A DNA stretch of 64,000 bases, taken from NCBI GenBank assembly GCA_022432975.1, contig CM039512.1, forward strand, positions 44,553,124 through 44,617,123, in the 5' to 3' direction. The notes beneath the pieces were generated by a model. The model saw only the letters and a program-made list of their open reading frames with translations, was not told where the DNA came from and did not search any database. The translations under genes and the position numbers were made by a program. Shown here in pieces: positions 49,955-62,782 of this stretch (position 1 is its first letter; the number at the start of each line of letters is the position of its first letter). This DNA comes from Begonia masoniana (lineage: Eukaryota; Streptophyta; Magnoliopsida; Cucurbitales; Begoniaceae).

Positions 49955-50540
49955 TACTTATTTAATGTTAGAAAATTCTAGGTCATATTGGCAAGTTATT
50001 TGTGTTTTTATTAGTGAGAAAACACAAAGTATTAATCTTGATAAATCTAGTTGCGAAGTAGCTAATATATTTCTTGATTTTTTAAAACCATTTTATGATG
50101 CTACAAATGAATGTTCGGAAATTTATTATTCAACTTCTCATCTTTGTTCTCCCAATTTTATAACTTAACGAGTAATTTTGCACAATATCGACATATAAAT
50201 GAATTTAGATATATACTTAATAATATGGAAACAAAATTTAAAAAATATTAGCTTGACATTCCTCCTATTTTTTGTTATGCATGTATAATAGATCCTAGAT
50301 ATAAGTTAAGAGGAGTATATCTCATTGTTAATAAAATTTATAATAATCTACAAACTTCTTCTTTATTTTCTATGGATCAAATAACCCATAGAATTACTAG
50401 TTTATATTTTTCTTATGAATCTAAATATTCTAATGTTAGTCATTAACGTGTTTCTTCACATGTTAGCTCAAGTAGTGGTGGTGAAAATATTGTAGGTTCA
50501 CAATTTGGTATTCATGAAAGATCGGATTTTGAATGAGAAA
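49955..50540 (+). pseudogene. hAT transposase fragment
   Basis: The RNase H-like middle of a plant hAT (Ac-like) transposase. The first ORF (49965-50168) has ANIFLDFLKPFYDATNECSE and YYSTSHLCSPNF, matching the 'FL..FYDAT..FS...YPTSN' region. After stops, other frames give KFKKY, IPPIFCYACIIDPRYKLRGV and IYNNLQ, the DPRYKL signature being highly typical of the family. The C-terminal hATC dimerisation domain is not found before 50560 and the N-terminal BED finger is not found either. Interrupted by several stops; cannot act. Confidence 0.82.
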
Positions 50541-51429
50541 AAGTAGACCATTTTCCTCTCAAACTTTGAATGCTTGATCAGTTTTTTACAATCCTTCTTC
50601 AATCAAAGGTAAGTCCTCAAATTGATTTTCAATTTGGATGGAGATTGAGATTCCAATTGTTGCCAAGTCCGTGGTTGCTCGGTGACTCTTATTCCTCACC
50701 TTTTCTTTACATTTTCTAAGACCTTATAGAGGTAAGAAGAGTGGAGCCAACCAAGCCTTGTGCCGTTATAATTTTCTTAGGAAAATTACGTTCACCCGAA
50801 AGTGCCTAAGTTGTTCTCGGGCTGGTTACGGGTAATTGTTTCTTAAGTTCTTTACTTGACTTATTTCTAACGTGAAATTTGTTGGTTATAATCATTATAA
50901 CAAGCAATTTTCTATCCAAACTTCATTCAAATTGAATGTCATTTAATATATATTTTGGAGTGCTTATTTAGAGGTGATCTCGGATTTAATCGAGAACACC
51001 TTCTTGCGGTGTTTTCTTGCATAACCTTTCTTTTATAGATCTTAAAGGTTATCAAATTTAGATTGTACAACTCCTGTGAATTCTACTTGTGTACACAAAA
51101 TTAGAGGCTTGAACTGAAAAATCACTTTCATACCTCTCCAATGAATCTTTACTTGTGAATAATGGAGACGGCCACACTGATAGATGCTCTAGTTCGGCCG
51201 CTGGAGTAAGGTTTTTTGATCTCCTCTTTCGAACGACGAGTTTGCTGTGAGAGGATGATGCCATTGGAGGTTTAGAGGGAAGAGAGGAAATGATTATTGG
51301 AAGAAAATATGCGAGGATTTGGGATTGAATGAAAATCGCCGATGAAAACCAAGAGAGAGAGGTCGCGTGGTTAGGGTTTTGGACGACCTGTTTTATTTAT
51401 AAAACGATGTAGGAGTCGACCGGTTTTAG
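50541..51429. other. hAT interior without recognised coding sequence
   Basis: A minus-strand ORF at 51058-51264 (MASSSHSKLVVRKRRSKN) with an upstream pyrimidine-rich leader-like zone may be a remnant exon. It carries no identifiable domain. Confidence 0.4.
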
Positions 51430-51686
51430 TAGCGGTCGACAATTGTAATTATATAAGTTCGGCTTGTTAAGCTCGGCTCGTTACGCTTGTTGGGCTGGCT
51501 CGGCTCGGCTCGTTAGGCTCAGTGGCTCGCAAGCTGGCTCGGGTTGGAAAATTTTAGGGTCAGCTTGTTAAGCTCGGCAAGCTCGCTTATTAGGCTTGGT
51601 TTGTTTAGGCTCAACAGGCTCGGTGAGCCGGGTCTTTCTCGGCTCGGCTTGACTCAACTCGCTCGTTTAACATCTCTAGGTGCGAT

Positions 51687-52054
51687 TGATTGATTTTGGT
51701 GATTAGATTATGTATTTGAAGCACTATTATTCATTTAAACCTTTTTGAAGAGAAGGTCATGAAATCAAGGTTCAAATTTGACATTTGGTTTAGTTTGTAT
51801 AATTCTTAGTGAATTTTGACCATGTCCAGGAGGTGTTCATAACATTGACTTGGTGCAATTATCTTGGTCCTAATCCGTGAAGAGTTTAGTATGACAATTT
51901 GTTGTTTATTGTTGAATCCAATTAATATTCCCCATCACCACCTCACTTGCTCCTTCCTCGTCACGGATAGTCATTACCCGCTCTGGAAACAACATCAGCA
52001 AGCTCGTCAACAAACTTAATGTCAATATATTTGTTCTAATATGCAAGCAAGTTA
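51687..52054. other. no gene recognised between two hAT elements
   Basis: I see nothing in it beyond AT-rich single-copy-looking sequence. Confidence 0.45.
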
Positions 52055-52062
52055 GCTGCAAG

Positions 52063-53352
52063 TAGAGATATTAAATAGGCGGATTGACTTAGCTCGGCCT
52101 GCTACTACTGTACTGAGCTACACCTGGCCCGATCTCAAATAATAGGTTGGGCCGAAATATGATCTAGGCTCGTGAGCCCTGCTTGAGATCGGATTAGCTT
52201 GGGTCTACCTAGTCGGTCTAGCTTGCCGAGCTCACAATCCCTCCCTCCCCCTAGCAAAAACAGTATTCAAGGATAGATCATAAATATAAAAAATAAGTTA
52301 GGTGAACTCGAAATCGAAAAGATAACGACTGCAATTTCACAATCACAAGGGCAGCTAAACAAATCATTGGTTGACTGCGAAGAACCACAATCTTCACTGC
52401 ACAAAAGCATCACGACAAAATCTTCCACAGATTGACGGACTTTTTCTAAAACCAAAACACTCTTCCCTCACTCCCTATCTCTCTCTTTTCTCACTCCTTG
52501 ATTCGCGGCTGGATAGAAAAGAGAAATGGATACAATTGTCAGGGTTAGCTCTATTTTTATTCACAAATAATAGCTAAGTAAATGGGTCTAGAATACCGAC
52601 CACGGTTAGAGATAACCAAAGTTAGCCTAGCCATTTGAAAAATAAATCATTTAAATGAATTATCACCTATCATCCACATTACACCTCCCATTTTATATTA
52701 ATAGCACCATTAAATAAATGTTACCAAATTGATATAAAAGAGTTAGTCTTTACAATTTTATATTAAAAAGTGCATCATATCTATCAAATTACTTAACGGA
52801 GTTATTGAATTTGACGATACTTATATTAAATCTAAATTTGTCTCTATTTTTACTGCCAGAGTTGGTGCAATTGAACAAGATAACAAATATATTAAAGATA
52901 AAAGTAAACTGCTTTCTTCCTCCATTTTTCTTCATTTCTTTCATCAGTTTCTCACCCATATGCATCTAGCAGCGTGTTTGCCTGCTCAGCTTGGAACTAT
53001 TAACTACCGCATTTCTTTTTCAAATTTTGATAATTAAATGACTAATTATTATATTTTGACATTATAATAATAAATAATTATTATAATTTTATTAATTAAA
53101 ATTTTAAAAAATATACATTATATTTATATAAATTGAAAATATTTATGTATCTTTGGCTTGTTAGACTTGACATGTTAAGGCTTATTAAGCTCATTTAGCC
53201 AGGTTCATTTTTGCTCGTTAACTCATGACTCACGAGGTCGCTCAGGCTAAAATTAGGCAACTCATTAGACTCGACTTGTTTAACTCGCTAGGCTCAATGA
53301 ATCAAACTTTTGCAAACTCGGCTAAGCTCAACCGACTCATCTATCACTTCTA
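52063..53352. mobile_element. second hAT-like element, non-autonomous, degenerate
   Basis: The left end tagagatattaaataggcgg and the right end (reverse complement TAGAAGTGATAGATGAG) are imperfect inverted repeats related to those of the first hAT. Both ends have GGCTCG-type subterminal repeats (52070-52240, 53150-53340). Flanks gctgcaag (52055-52062) and gtagcaag (53353-53360) match at 6 of 8 positions as an old target duplication. No transposase is inside. Confidence 0.7.
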
Positions 53353-53377
53353 GTAGCAAGAAACAATAGAGAGAGTA

Positions 53378-53900
53378 TGTGACAGCCCATGTGAAGGCAA
53401 GAAGGGTCTGGTGGGGCCCATTTTATATCAGTGGGGATGCACAATCTCACATTACTTGGGAGAGTGAAAAATGCATGGTTTATAAGTAGATTTCTCATCC
53501 CTACCTACTACAACGTGTTTTGGGGTTGACCCAAATAACAAATCTGTGTGGGCTCCGGCCCAAAGTAGACAATATTGTACTGGGAACAGTGGAGGACGTT
53601 ACAAATGGTATCAGAGCCACTGTCCAACTGGAAGAGTGGTCGATGAGGATGTCAGGCCAAGAAGGAGGGAAGAATGTGATAGCTCGCCATGTGAAGGCAA
53701 GGAGGTCCGGGGGGTCCAGCCCATACCAGTGGGCGAGCACATCGCACATTGCTTAGGAGAGTGAAAAATACATAGTTTATAAGTAGAGTTCCTCTCTTTA
53801 CATAGTACCTGCATTTTGGGGTTAACTCCAAGAATAAATATAGTGCAGGCTCCACCACAAAGTGAACAATATTGTACTAAAAGCAGTCAGGGACGTTACA
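53378..53900 (+). mobile_element. TRIM retrotransposon, complete, plus strand
   Basis: Two 226-bp LTRs (53378-53603 and 53675-53900; TGTGAYAGC ... GACGTTACA) flank 71 bp holding a primer-binding site TGGTATCAGAGCC (53606-53618) and a purine tract GAAGGAGGGAAGAA (53661-53674). No coding capacity. Target duplication is imperfect (gagta / gagag). It differs from the Cassandra at 38366: no 5S-like block. Same family as 55655-56183. Confidence 0.9.
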
Positions 53901-55239
53901 GAGAGAGATTGCAAACACGTTGAAAAAATGGGGTTTGGTAAAACTATCTACGTCTGCACTCCATGGCTCATCTTGAAAGGTCTTCACTTAACCCTTTCGG
54001 TTAAACACCATTGAACTTCTAAATACCAATCAAACATTTACACGCTTCTAGAGCTTCAAGATTTTATCTTTTGATCTATGTTTGAAGGTTTTCAATACAA
54101 TGTACCTCCCTCTTAGAAATTTAAAATCTCGAGTTAAGAGAGAGAAATCTCAAGGGTAGTCTGCCCCGCGCACTTCCTCGCCTATGTTCTCGATGCTAGT
54201 CCTTGATGTGCCCCTGTCTGCGCCCGTTGTGCGCCTCCAATACCTCAAACACCTTGTTGTGTGCAACACTTCATATTTTTCACTTTGTTGGCTGATAAAG
54301 TGCATTCCAAACATCTTTTTGGCTTCTACTTGTAATAATTAATAATAAAAAAACTCTTCTTTTACACTTTCAAAAACATAATATTCCTTTAATAAATCTT
54401 TAACCATACTTGAAAAATCTTTGATTGAAGTTTTAATTTTTGACATTCCTTGGTTTGTATAAAAAAAGCTAAAAGATGAAGGCTTGAATATTTTAAAATA
54501 ATTGTTTTGCACTTCGGTATATTTTTGTTGCACTAGCGGATGATGCTTTTATTTATTGGAAGGCTTCAAATTCCTTGAGCTTCAATTGACCACCGATACT
54601 TGTCTGATCGCCATGATATGTCCATTAAAGGCAATTCTGTTGTAGGTGGACTACCACCATAGACTACCACATATTGTGTCCATTCAACTGCGCATATTCT
54701 CAAATTGAAATTATCTCTGGTATGATTTGTCGTAAGGCTTCTCTGGGCGTCTGTTGTGGGCTACCACGCTTCGGGTCTCATCGACTACATTTGATTCTTC
54801 GAAAACACATTCATTGGACTTGTGCTACTGCAACGTAGCAGCACGTCCTAGACTACCGTTGCAGTCTACAACTATGAATGTTTAAGCATCGTAATGTTAC
54901 ACTTCTCAAATTAGACTCCTGGGATTGGGCGATTGCGAATAGACATTGCTCGAGACTAGTCGATATCCCAACATAACTTGGGCCTTGGCGATTGTAGCAC
55001 ACCTGGAGCACTCGCTCACAACAAATTTTAACATTTGAGAGATCTTTTTCATGCAAGTTATAAAAGTAAACTTCAATATATGCTACACATATTAAGCAAA
55101 CATATTAGTGCTTCATGTACCCAATTTCAAGGGTATTTCCAAGAAAAGAAAATATATCAACTTAGAATAAATTTTAATTTAAAAATATATTCATCATCAA
55201 AACAAATAAACTTAATTTTTATTAAGCTAACATTTACAG
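53901..55239. other. no gene recognised
   Basis: Contains short ORFs without family signature. The stretch near 54600-55000 has uneven composition but nothing I can name. Confidence 0.45.
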
Positions 55240-55654
55240 TTTTATTTTGCAACAATACATGGGAGATCGTTCCTTGTCAAATATAGTTGATGTTTTGTAC
55301 AAACACTTGGTTGATAGATTCAAAGTTTCTTTAGTAGTGAGAGGTTTTCATCAATTTTTAAGAGGGAATTTTCACTATATACTGTTCCACTTGTCATCTA
55401 CATTACTATTAGTCATGGTTTGTTACTTCAAACACTTCGACGTCAACAAAGAAAGCTTTTCTCATGGTTCTCAAGCCAAAGATGTTTTTATGACTCATCA
55501 TTTGGATAAATAAATAAGAATAGTGAGTATCATGCCTCAAATTGCGCAACGCATGCCCTCAAATTGGCACATATGGAATGGTATCATGAACTATGCAACT
55601 TCTTGGGCACTCAAAGATTCAAAAATTCTCACGCTGACGCATCTTCCTTCAATA
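55240..55654 (+). pseudogene. decayed copia reverse transcriptase, upstream half
   Basis: Readable in changing plus frames: a WEIVP-like start (NNTWEIVP at 55253-55277), RFKVSLVVRGFHQ (55318-55356) corresponding to RFKARLVA.GFHQ, FDVNKESF...DVFM (about 55436-55490) corresponding to LDVNNAFL...DVYM, and WYHELCNFLGTQRFKNSHADAS (about 55576-55640). Many substitutions and stops; RT catalytic motifs are lost. Continued at 56184 after the TRIM insertion. Confidence 0.72.
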
Positions 55655-55834
55655 TAGCATGCACAGTTTTCTTCTTGGGATTATCCTAAAACGCATTGTA
55701 CTAGGTAGGGAGAGAAAAGCTTCTTAAAACTATACATTTTTCACTCTCTTAAGCGATGTGAGATTGTGAACCACCACTAGTATGGGTTGAGTTTTCACAT
55801 TGGACCATCCTTGACTTCACATGGCTGGCTATCA

Positions 55835-55887
<53 letters not shown>

Positions 55888-56183
55888 TCCCCTTTTTTGT
55901 AGTCTCACGTCCCTGTCGACTACACTTTCGGTTGGGTAGTGGATCTGATACCATTTGTATCGTCCCTTAGTACTCGCATTACAATATTGTCCACTTTGGG
56001 TCAAACACCGCACATTATTGTTCTTGGAGTTACCCCAAAACTCATTGTACTAGGTAAGGAGGAAAACTTTACTTATAAATCATACATTTTTTACTATCTC
56101 TAGTGATGTCAGATTATGCAACCCCACTGATATGAGTTGTACTTTCACACTGTGTTGTCTTTTCCCTAACATGGCGACCTGTA
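55655..56183 (-). mobile_element. TRIM retrotransposon, minus strand, nested in decayed copia
   Basis: Right LTR 55956 to about 56183 and a truncated left LTR (about 55655-55836) share 'cattgtactaggta' and related blocks. Primer-binding site TGGTATCAGATCC at 55941-55953 on the minus strand. It is the same family as 53378-53900. The polypurine side of the spacer is occupied by a (CT)24 microsatellite. The far left end is eroded, so no target duplication can be shown. Confidence 0.75.
55838..55885. repeat. (TC)n microsatellite
   Basis: 24 uninterrupted TC dinucleotides, directly behind the TRIM LTR in the position of its polypurine tract (purine-rich GA on the minus strand). Confidence 0.95.
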
Positions 56184-56993
56184 AGAAGAAGTCAACACTT
56201 GTCTCTCACACAAGTTGATATTTCTTGTCGACAAAAAATTATCAAACATCATGATCAACCAGACCATTGGCTTGTTATAAAGTGGTTACTTCGATATCTT
56301 TATGTTACTATGGATCATGAAATTGTTCTCTACTGAAAGTCTTCTTTTTCTCTACATGCATTCTCATATGCTAATTAGATGGCTGAACAATATGATCATA
56401 TTTTCACTAGAGCCTATTTTATATATCTCAGCAACACAGAGCTCTAGAAACCAATAAACATGTTCTCACTGATTCAATAGCTAAGTTGCTTTAGTTGCAT
56501 TTGAGTTTAGTTGGCTATGCTCACCTTTTTTAAAAATTGAAAATCGCTTATTGCAATACTTGGTAACCTTCTGTGACAATGTCAATGCATTGAGTTTATA
56601 CTACAATCCTATTTTCTACTCACATGAAACATATATGTCTTGGATTATCACTTCATTCGAGAATGAATTCAAAATGGCATATTAGGAGTAGCCCATGTAT
56701 CTTCATATGATTAGATGATGCTCTTACTAAACAACTATGGCGAGCTAATTTTATTTGACTTAAGATTGAGATAAGCATCTCCTTTCGACAAGGACATAGT
56801 ATTTTCTTCAGTTTAGTAATTACCTAATTAGTATTTTTCTTTATCTGAATTAGATTAGTTTTTTGTTACAATTATTTTTATTACTTCAACTAGGCTGATA
56901 TTTTTATTTAAGTTAGGTATTGTATTTATGAATATTGGTTGAGTAGCAATAAAATATACGTAATTTCTATTTTCTGCTTGTTTTTTTCTAACA
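56184..56993 (+). pseudogene. decayed copia RNase H and 3' LTR remnant
   Basis: Frames in the plus direction give a YLHGTMDHG-like block (RYLYVTMDHEIVL near 56290-56325), FSLHAFSYANW (56350-56380, for LHAFSDADW) and DDALTKQLWRANF (about 56712-56752, for LADALTK.L....F), the end of copia RNase H. Behind it, 56780-56993 has an LTR-like composition with aataaaatatac and ends tctaaca. It is the downstream half of the element seen at 55240-55654. Confidence 0.7.
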
Positions 56994-57053
56994 AGACTTT
57001 AGGAGGGGAATTAGCAAGTATAGCAGTTTCATCACATACCACATTTCTGTTGA

Positions 57054-58970
57054 CTATCGCTTTCTAGGATTCTGGACACCATAACTTGTATCCCTAGACA
57101 CCAAACTTAAAGAATTCTTTGATCTTGGTTCTAACTTCCCATTATTCACATGAGAATATGCAGTGCAACCAAACAGCCTCAAAATAGAATAATTAACAGG
57201 AGTTCCAGACCATAACTCTTCAAGAGTTTTCTTATCATGAGTAGTCAATGGAAAACAATTCACAAGATAAAGCAGCATCAACAATTTTAGCCCAAAACGA
57301 CTTAGGTAAATAAGAATTTGAGAGCATACATCAAACCTTCTTTATTAAAGTTATATTCATTCACTCTACTACACCATTTTTCTTGGGAGTACCGTGGACT
57401 GTCAAATGTCTCAAAATTCCTTTTAACCTGCATAAAGAGTTTAACTCGTCCGAACAAAACTCCAATCCATTATCAATCTGAAGATGTTTTACCTCCTTTT
57501 TTGTGCGTTTTTCAATCATAGTTTTCCACTCCTTAGCGGTAGAGAATGCATCATGCTTCCTCTTCTGAAAGAATACTCATACTTTTCTGGATAAATCATT
57601 AATCAAAGTCAGCATATAATCTTCCCCTCTATTATAAGGCACTAGTGTTGGTCCCCAGAGATCCGAGTGGATATAATCTAGTGTTCTTTTCATACTATGA
57701 GTGTTCCTAGTGAATTTGATTGTCTTATGTTTCCCCAAAACACAATGCTCACAAAACTACAATTTACTAGTGCTCTGAACATTCAAAAGTTCTCTTTTAC
57801 TCGGTTAATTCATTTCATTTTTGCTATATGCTCCGACGTATATGTCATAATCTGACAAGACCTTCTTAGACAATAAAGTACCATCTGACTCATCCCATAT
57901 AATTGTAGACTATAGCACATATAAATTTTCTAACTTTCTCTGCCCTCTCATTATGACGAGAGAACTACTACTGATCTTTAGAACTTCACCTTCACCGATG
58001 TACTTTTACCCTTTCAAATCAAAAGTACTTAATGAGATTAGATTTCTCTTTAGATCGGGAGCATATCGCATATCACCAAGTGTTTTGACGACTATCATGC
58101 ATTTTGATTATGATCGTACCAATCTCACCTATCTTGCATGAAGAATTATTTTTCATCACTACGACACCTTCGACACAGGCTCATATGTTGAAAACCAATC
58201 TCAATTAAGACATATATGAAATGTGCAAACTGAATTCACAATCCACTCATTGGATCACCTTGAGTTCTATTAGACACTACAAGAATACCTCATTCTTCTT
58301 CATTTTCTCTAGCAACAACAGCTTCACTAGAAATCTCTAGCTGTTTTACCCTTTGTTATGCTTTTTTTCTTTTATTTGCAATTTATAACACTAAGATTTT
58401 ATATGCCTCATTTTCTGACAAAATAGCAAGCTTTGTTTATGTTCCCAGACTTTGATATGTCCCTTGAACTCTTTCTACCACTGTTGTCTTTATTAGTCCT
58501 CTCTAATGTTCTTCCCGAATAACTAGACTCTCTCATTGAGTTCAAAATCCAACTACAAGATGTATTATCTTCTTGTTTGAAAGCAAGACATCATAGACTT
58601 CTTTCAGAGTTAACGAGTCATGACTATATAAAATTTTATTCTCAAAAACTACTGTACGAAGCTTGTAGTGAGCATAACAAAATCAACACCAGATCTTTTT
58701 TATCATATTTACACTCAATAGTTTCCAAATTTGAAATTATTTTCTTAAATGCACTCAAGTGTTTTTAGATAGAAGTTTCTCCTGCCAAATGATGAAAATA
58801 TAACTGTTGCTTTAGATGTAGCTTACTTGTCAGAGTTTTGTGCATGCATAATTCCTCCAACTTTAACCATATTTCTGTAGTAGATTTCTCTTTCAAAAGA
58901 TTTTCCAAAATATAGATAAATGCAGACGAATCAGTTTCCTCTAAAAAGTTGCAACTTTAATCGATTGTTG
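57054..58970 (-). pseudogene. decayed copia gag-integrase, minus strand
   Basis: Read downwards from about 58970. Gag is decayed and only partly recognisable. A GHIK-like knuckle remnant lies near 58440, the pre-integrase zone near 57750, and the integrase core at 57390-57720 (LDYIHSDLWGP, then KEWKTMIEKRTKKEVKHLQIDNGLEF in pieces, then HLTVHGTPKKNGVVE). The hinge is in the open frame 57054-57284 (EELWSGTPVNYSILRLFGCTAYSHVNNGKLEP). The integrase block is the most readable, with the Asp-Asn-Gly and Glu of the catalytic triad still visible, but frames change and stops occur. It ends near 57054, so RT and RNase H are missing. Head-to-head with the plus-strand copia remnant at 55240-56993. Confidence 0.8.
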
Positions 58971-60199
58971 TAAAGGGCGGAATACAAACTCTTGTGTACG
59001 CAACGACCAGCAAGTTGTGCTCGGCGATTCTCTAATCGGAGAAGTTACGGGCAGTCAACAGTTGAATAGCATGCTGCACGCAACGCTTCTATTCAAGTGC
59101 GGCGGCATTCTGAGGTCGATGACTTCTTATTTGAGTCGGGCATTTCTTTTGCACAGTTCTGTGCAAAATCAGCGGTGTTCTCCTTTAGATTCGTTCTCTC
59201 CTCAGTCAGTGGCAGCTCCCCTCTCCTCTCCTCTCTCGATTGACAGTCAGCGTTGATCTCTTCTCTCTGCCAACGGCAGCCCTCTGCTACGGCTTTCTCT
59301 ATTTTCTTCTTGTGAAGAAGAAAACATAAAAAAAAAAAAAAAAACTCAACCTCAATGATAATATCAATGAAATGAAATTCATTTATTGAGCATATCAAGA
59401 AAACAAAGAATTAAAGTTGCATGTTGTGAGTGAATGATATGATCACTTCATCGCTATGCCCAAGCTTGTTTAGTCGCAAGTTTGAGTAAGTGATCATCTG
59501 CATATTTTTCTCTTCATTTTCTTAAAATTTCAGCTCATTGCATGCACTCAAACCCTAATAACCTCCATTGTTTGCTCTTATTCATGTTAGTCTTTACTCT
59601 AAGGACTCCTATTCTAGATATAAAACTCATTGAACTCTTTGAATCATGCGACAAAATTAGAAATCAAGTTAGAAATCGCTGAAAATGATTAGAAATCGGT
59701 TTAAAATGATAACAGATAAATTGATAACAATTGAAATGTGAAGGTTCCACTTAGAAAAATAAATGATGTTTTTTTATCTTAATTTTTTATATAACTAGTG
59801 CTCAATAGCACATACACGTTATACTTACCACATTTAGAATGTTAATATATAAAGAAATAAGTGCAAATTACATGATTGAAAATTGTTTCATACTAAAAAA
59901 CCTAGTGGATTCGCAGTGCATATTGCTTAACACATGTAAGTACAGTTGACTACAAAAAATGCAGAATTTTGACTCTTAAAAAATGTGGTAGAAAATATGT
60001 TAAGCACACGAGATATGTCTTTAGAACACCTTACATGAAATTTACATGTCATTATAATAATGACAAAAATACTAAAAAAAAAGGTAATTAACAAATATCA
60101 TTGTTGCAGGAGATAAATGGGTCACATCATTAAGAATAGAAAGAGAATTGAATAAATCAACCATGTTGGAAAATAGTCTAAAGATTAGGACCCGATGCC
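58971..60199. other. no gene recognised; A-run
   Basis: 58985-59330 is less AT-rich with overlapping short ORFs and could be an old LTR. An 18-base A run lies near 59328. The remainder is AT-rich without features I can support. Confidence 0.4.
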
Positions 60200-61640
60200 C
60201 ACTCCAGATTCGTCACTCTTTATTTCAAAAACCTTATTGAAGTACAGAAGTACTAAGACAGGTGACTGACATAGTTTTTTCTTGACCAGTTCAAAATCTG
60301 CTAACAAGTTGTGTTCCACTGAAATTCTCTTCCCTTTTTGGTGCAGTCAGTAATTGGTGTCGTGATAGAACTGAAATCTTTGATGAACCTTCGGTAAAAT
60401 GAGGATAATCCGTGGAAACTACGTACCTCTATAATTCCCGTAGGTATAGGCTAGTCCTTGATAGCTTCGATCTTTGCTTCATCTGCTTCCATCCCATCCT
60501 TAGTAATAATAAATCTTAGGAAGTACACTCTTTCTTAAGTAAATGCGCACTTTTTAAGATTGCCGAATAATTTTGTATTCATAAAGGTATGGAATAGAAT
60601 TCTTAGTTGTTCTAGGTGAGTTGGTAAGTTTGAACTGTAGACAAAAATGTCGTCAAAGTAACGACGATGAATTTACCAAGAAACACTTTTAGAGCATGAT
60701 GCATTAACCAAATGAAAGTACTTGGGGGATTTGATAAGACAAAGGGCATAACCATCCACTCAAACAGTCCGTATTTAGTCTTAAGGGCTGGTTTCCATTC
60801 ATCACCTTTCTTCATCTTAATCTTGTGGTATTCACTCTTAAGATCCACCTTGGAGAATATTGCTGCTTTGCTCAGCTCATCTAACATATCCTAAAGTTGA
60901 GGGATATGAAATCTATATTTAATAGTAATTTGATTTATGGTTCTGCTGTCAACACGCATTCTCATCGAGCCATCTTTCTTTGGAACAAGAAGAGTTGATA
61001 CTGCACATGGTCTCTCAGCTCTTATCCATTAATTTTTGTACTTGTCCTTGTAGTTCCTTGGTCTCTCTAAGGTTCATCTTATAGGCTGGACGGTTTGGAA
61101 AAATAGCCTCGCGTTGTAAGTTAATTTGGTGTTTGATACCATGTAAAGGTGGTAGTTCTTCTGGTAACTCCTCAGAAAATATGTCTTGAAATTGTTTGAG
61201 GAGGTTTTGTACGGAGATAGGGATATCTCTTAATTCCTTAACTTGTCTATGAACATTATGAAAATAAGGGGTCCCCCTTTAGTACTGATGTCTCCTTTCT
61301 CCTTTGGACATAAATAGGTTGGCCTTATCTCTTTCCTTTTTCCTGGCCATTTCGTCATTGGCTATTTATTCGGGAGATAAGGGTGCAAGTTTTATTATTT
61401 TTCCTCTAAACTTTAATGAGTAGTAGTTCAAATAGCTGTCATGGGATACCATTCGGTCATACTGCCTTGGCCTTCCCAAGAGTAGGTTGCTGGCATTCAA
61501 TGTCACAAAGGATTGAGTCCTTGTACTATCCGATGGTGAACTCAATAGTAACTTGCTTGGTGACCTTTACGTCGTCTCTATCATCCAACCATCGTAACTT
61601 GTAAGGGTTAGGGTGTAAACTGGTATCTAACCCTAGTTTA
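60200..61640 (-). pseudogene. decayed Ty3/gypsy protease-RT-RNase H, minus strand
   Basis: From 61640 downwards: the protease end (MVDKLGLDTSLHPNPYKLRWLDDRD, VTKQVTIEF, 61526-61670) and the region before RT (FSEELPEELPPLHGIKHQI near 61150). RT follows: the ORF 60612-60887 has DELSKAAIFSKVDLKSEYH, KIKMKKGDEWKPALKTKYGL and FEWMVMPFVLSNPPSTF. The active-site region reads VVTLTTFL instead of V.FDDIL, so it is dead. The thumb/connection continues ([29 protein letters not shown] near 60370-60420). Several stops. No LTRs recognised; a different lineage from the chromovirus-like element at 21340. Confidence 0.85.
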
Positions 61641-62782
61641 TCTACCATGTCTTTGGAAATAACTATTGTCAAATAAGATATGCAAGTGTAATAATTATAC
61701 CATAAACGGAAATAACTATTATCAAATAAGATATGCTTCTTAACCTCACAATAATCATTCAATGAATAACCGATTAGGAAACTTAACTTAATCGATGGTA
61801 ATTTAATCAAGAGAGGTAATCACAAATAGGCTAGCAAAAAGTGAACAACTGTGCCATAAACGGATTAAATGACTTATGAATAAAATATGTTACTCAGCAC
61901 AGCACAAAACTCAAATGCCTTAGGTTAAGAAAAACACTCCTCGGCCAAACGATAAATCCAATTATGTGACAAGTTTAGCAATCCAATATGATATGAAATA
62001 ATTCAAGCAAATAACTTAAAATCACACAATGGAAGCAACCTGACTCTAAATTTTAATTATGTTATACAATTTTCTGATTTAGTTTTTATCTTTTCTTCCA
62101 ATTCTACCTTTAATTATTTCACTATCTTTTTTACCTAGCTCATTGGTGTTGTCCTATTCCCTCTTTCTTCTCCTTTTCTCGTTTCATGTTCGCTACCCTG
62201 ATTCTGCCCTCTTTGTTATTTTGTTGTTCGCTGCTCTCACTCCTAGCTGCACGTCCTCTCCTCGCTGCTTTCACTTCTTGCCCATCATCAGAGAGTTTTC
62301 TGCTCGCTGCACTTTGTTTTTGCCCTGCTCTTCGCTACACTGATTATTCTCTTTCTTATTTTGTTGTTCGTTGCTCTCTCTCCTTGTCGCACTGCCTTAC
62401 TTGCTGTTATTCTCTTTTATTATTATATTGTCTAATTTTTTAAATTTATGTAGAAACTCAGAAAGTAGGATTACTTTTTTTTTTAAGTTTAGAATGTATT
62501 TCTTTGATATTTTCAGTTTAAATGTCCATTTCTTTTACAATTTTGAGCTTTAATAAGGCAGCCTATGTGTAATGTGGCTAAAGTTAGTTGCTCATATTTT
62601 AGTAACTATTCATTTCTTTTGTGTTTATGATGGTCATGGTGGTTCGCAAGTATGATTATTTTTTCTTCTACCCTTTATTTTAGGTAACTATATTACTAAT
62701 ATTTTCTTTGTAGTGTTTTCCTTGTAGGTTGCAAACTATTATCGTGATAGAATCCACTTGGCTTTAGCAGAAGAGATAGAAT
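61641..62782. other. no gene recognised; small duplication
   Basis: A direct repeat of about 29 bp (ggaaataactattRtcaaat) occurs at about 61653 and 61709. 62130-62440 is pyrimidine-rich on the plus strand. Nothing else supported. Confidence 0.5.

Noticed and set aside
62143..62553. Overlapping hydrophobic ORFs that look like membrane proteins
   Set aside because: Pyrimidine-rich sequence gives Leu/Ser/Phe-rich frames in all phases; no family signature.
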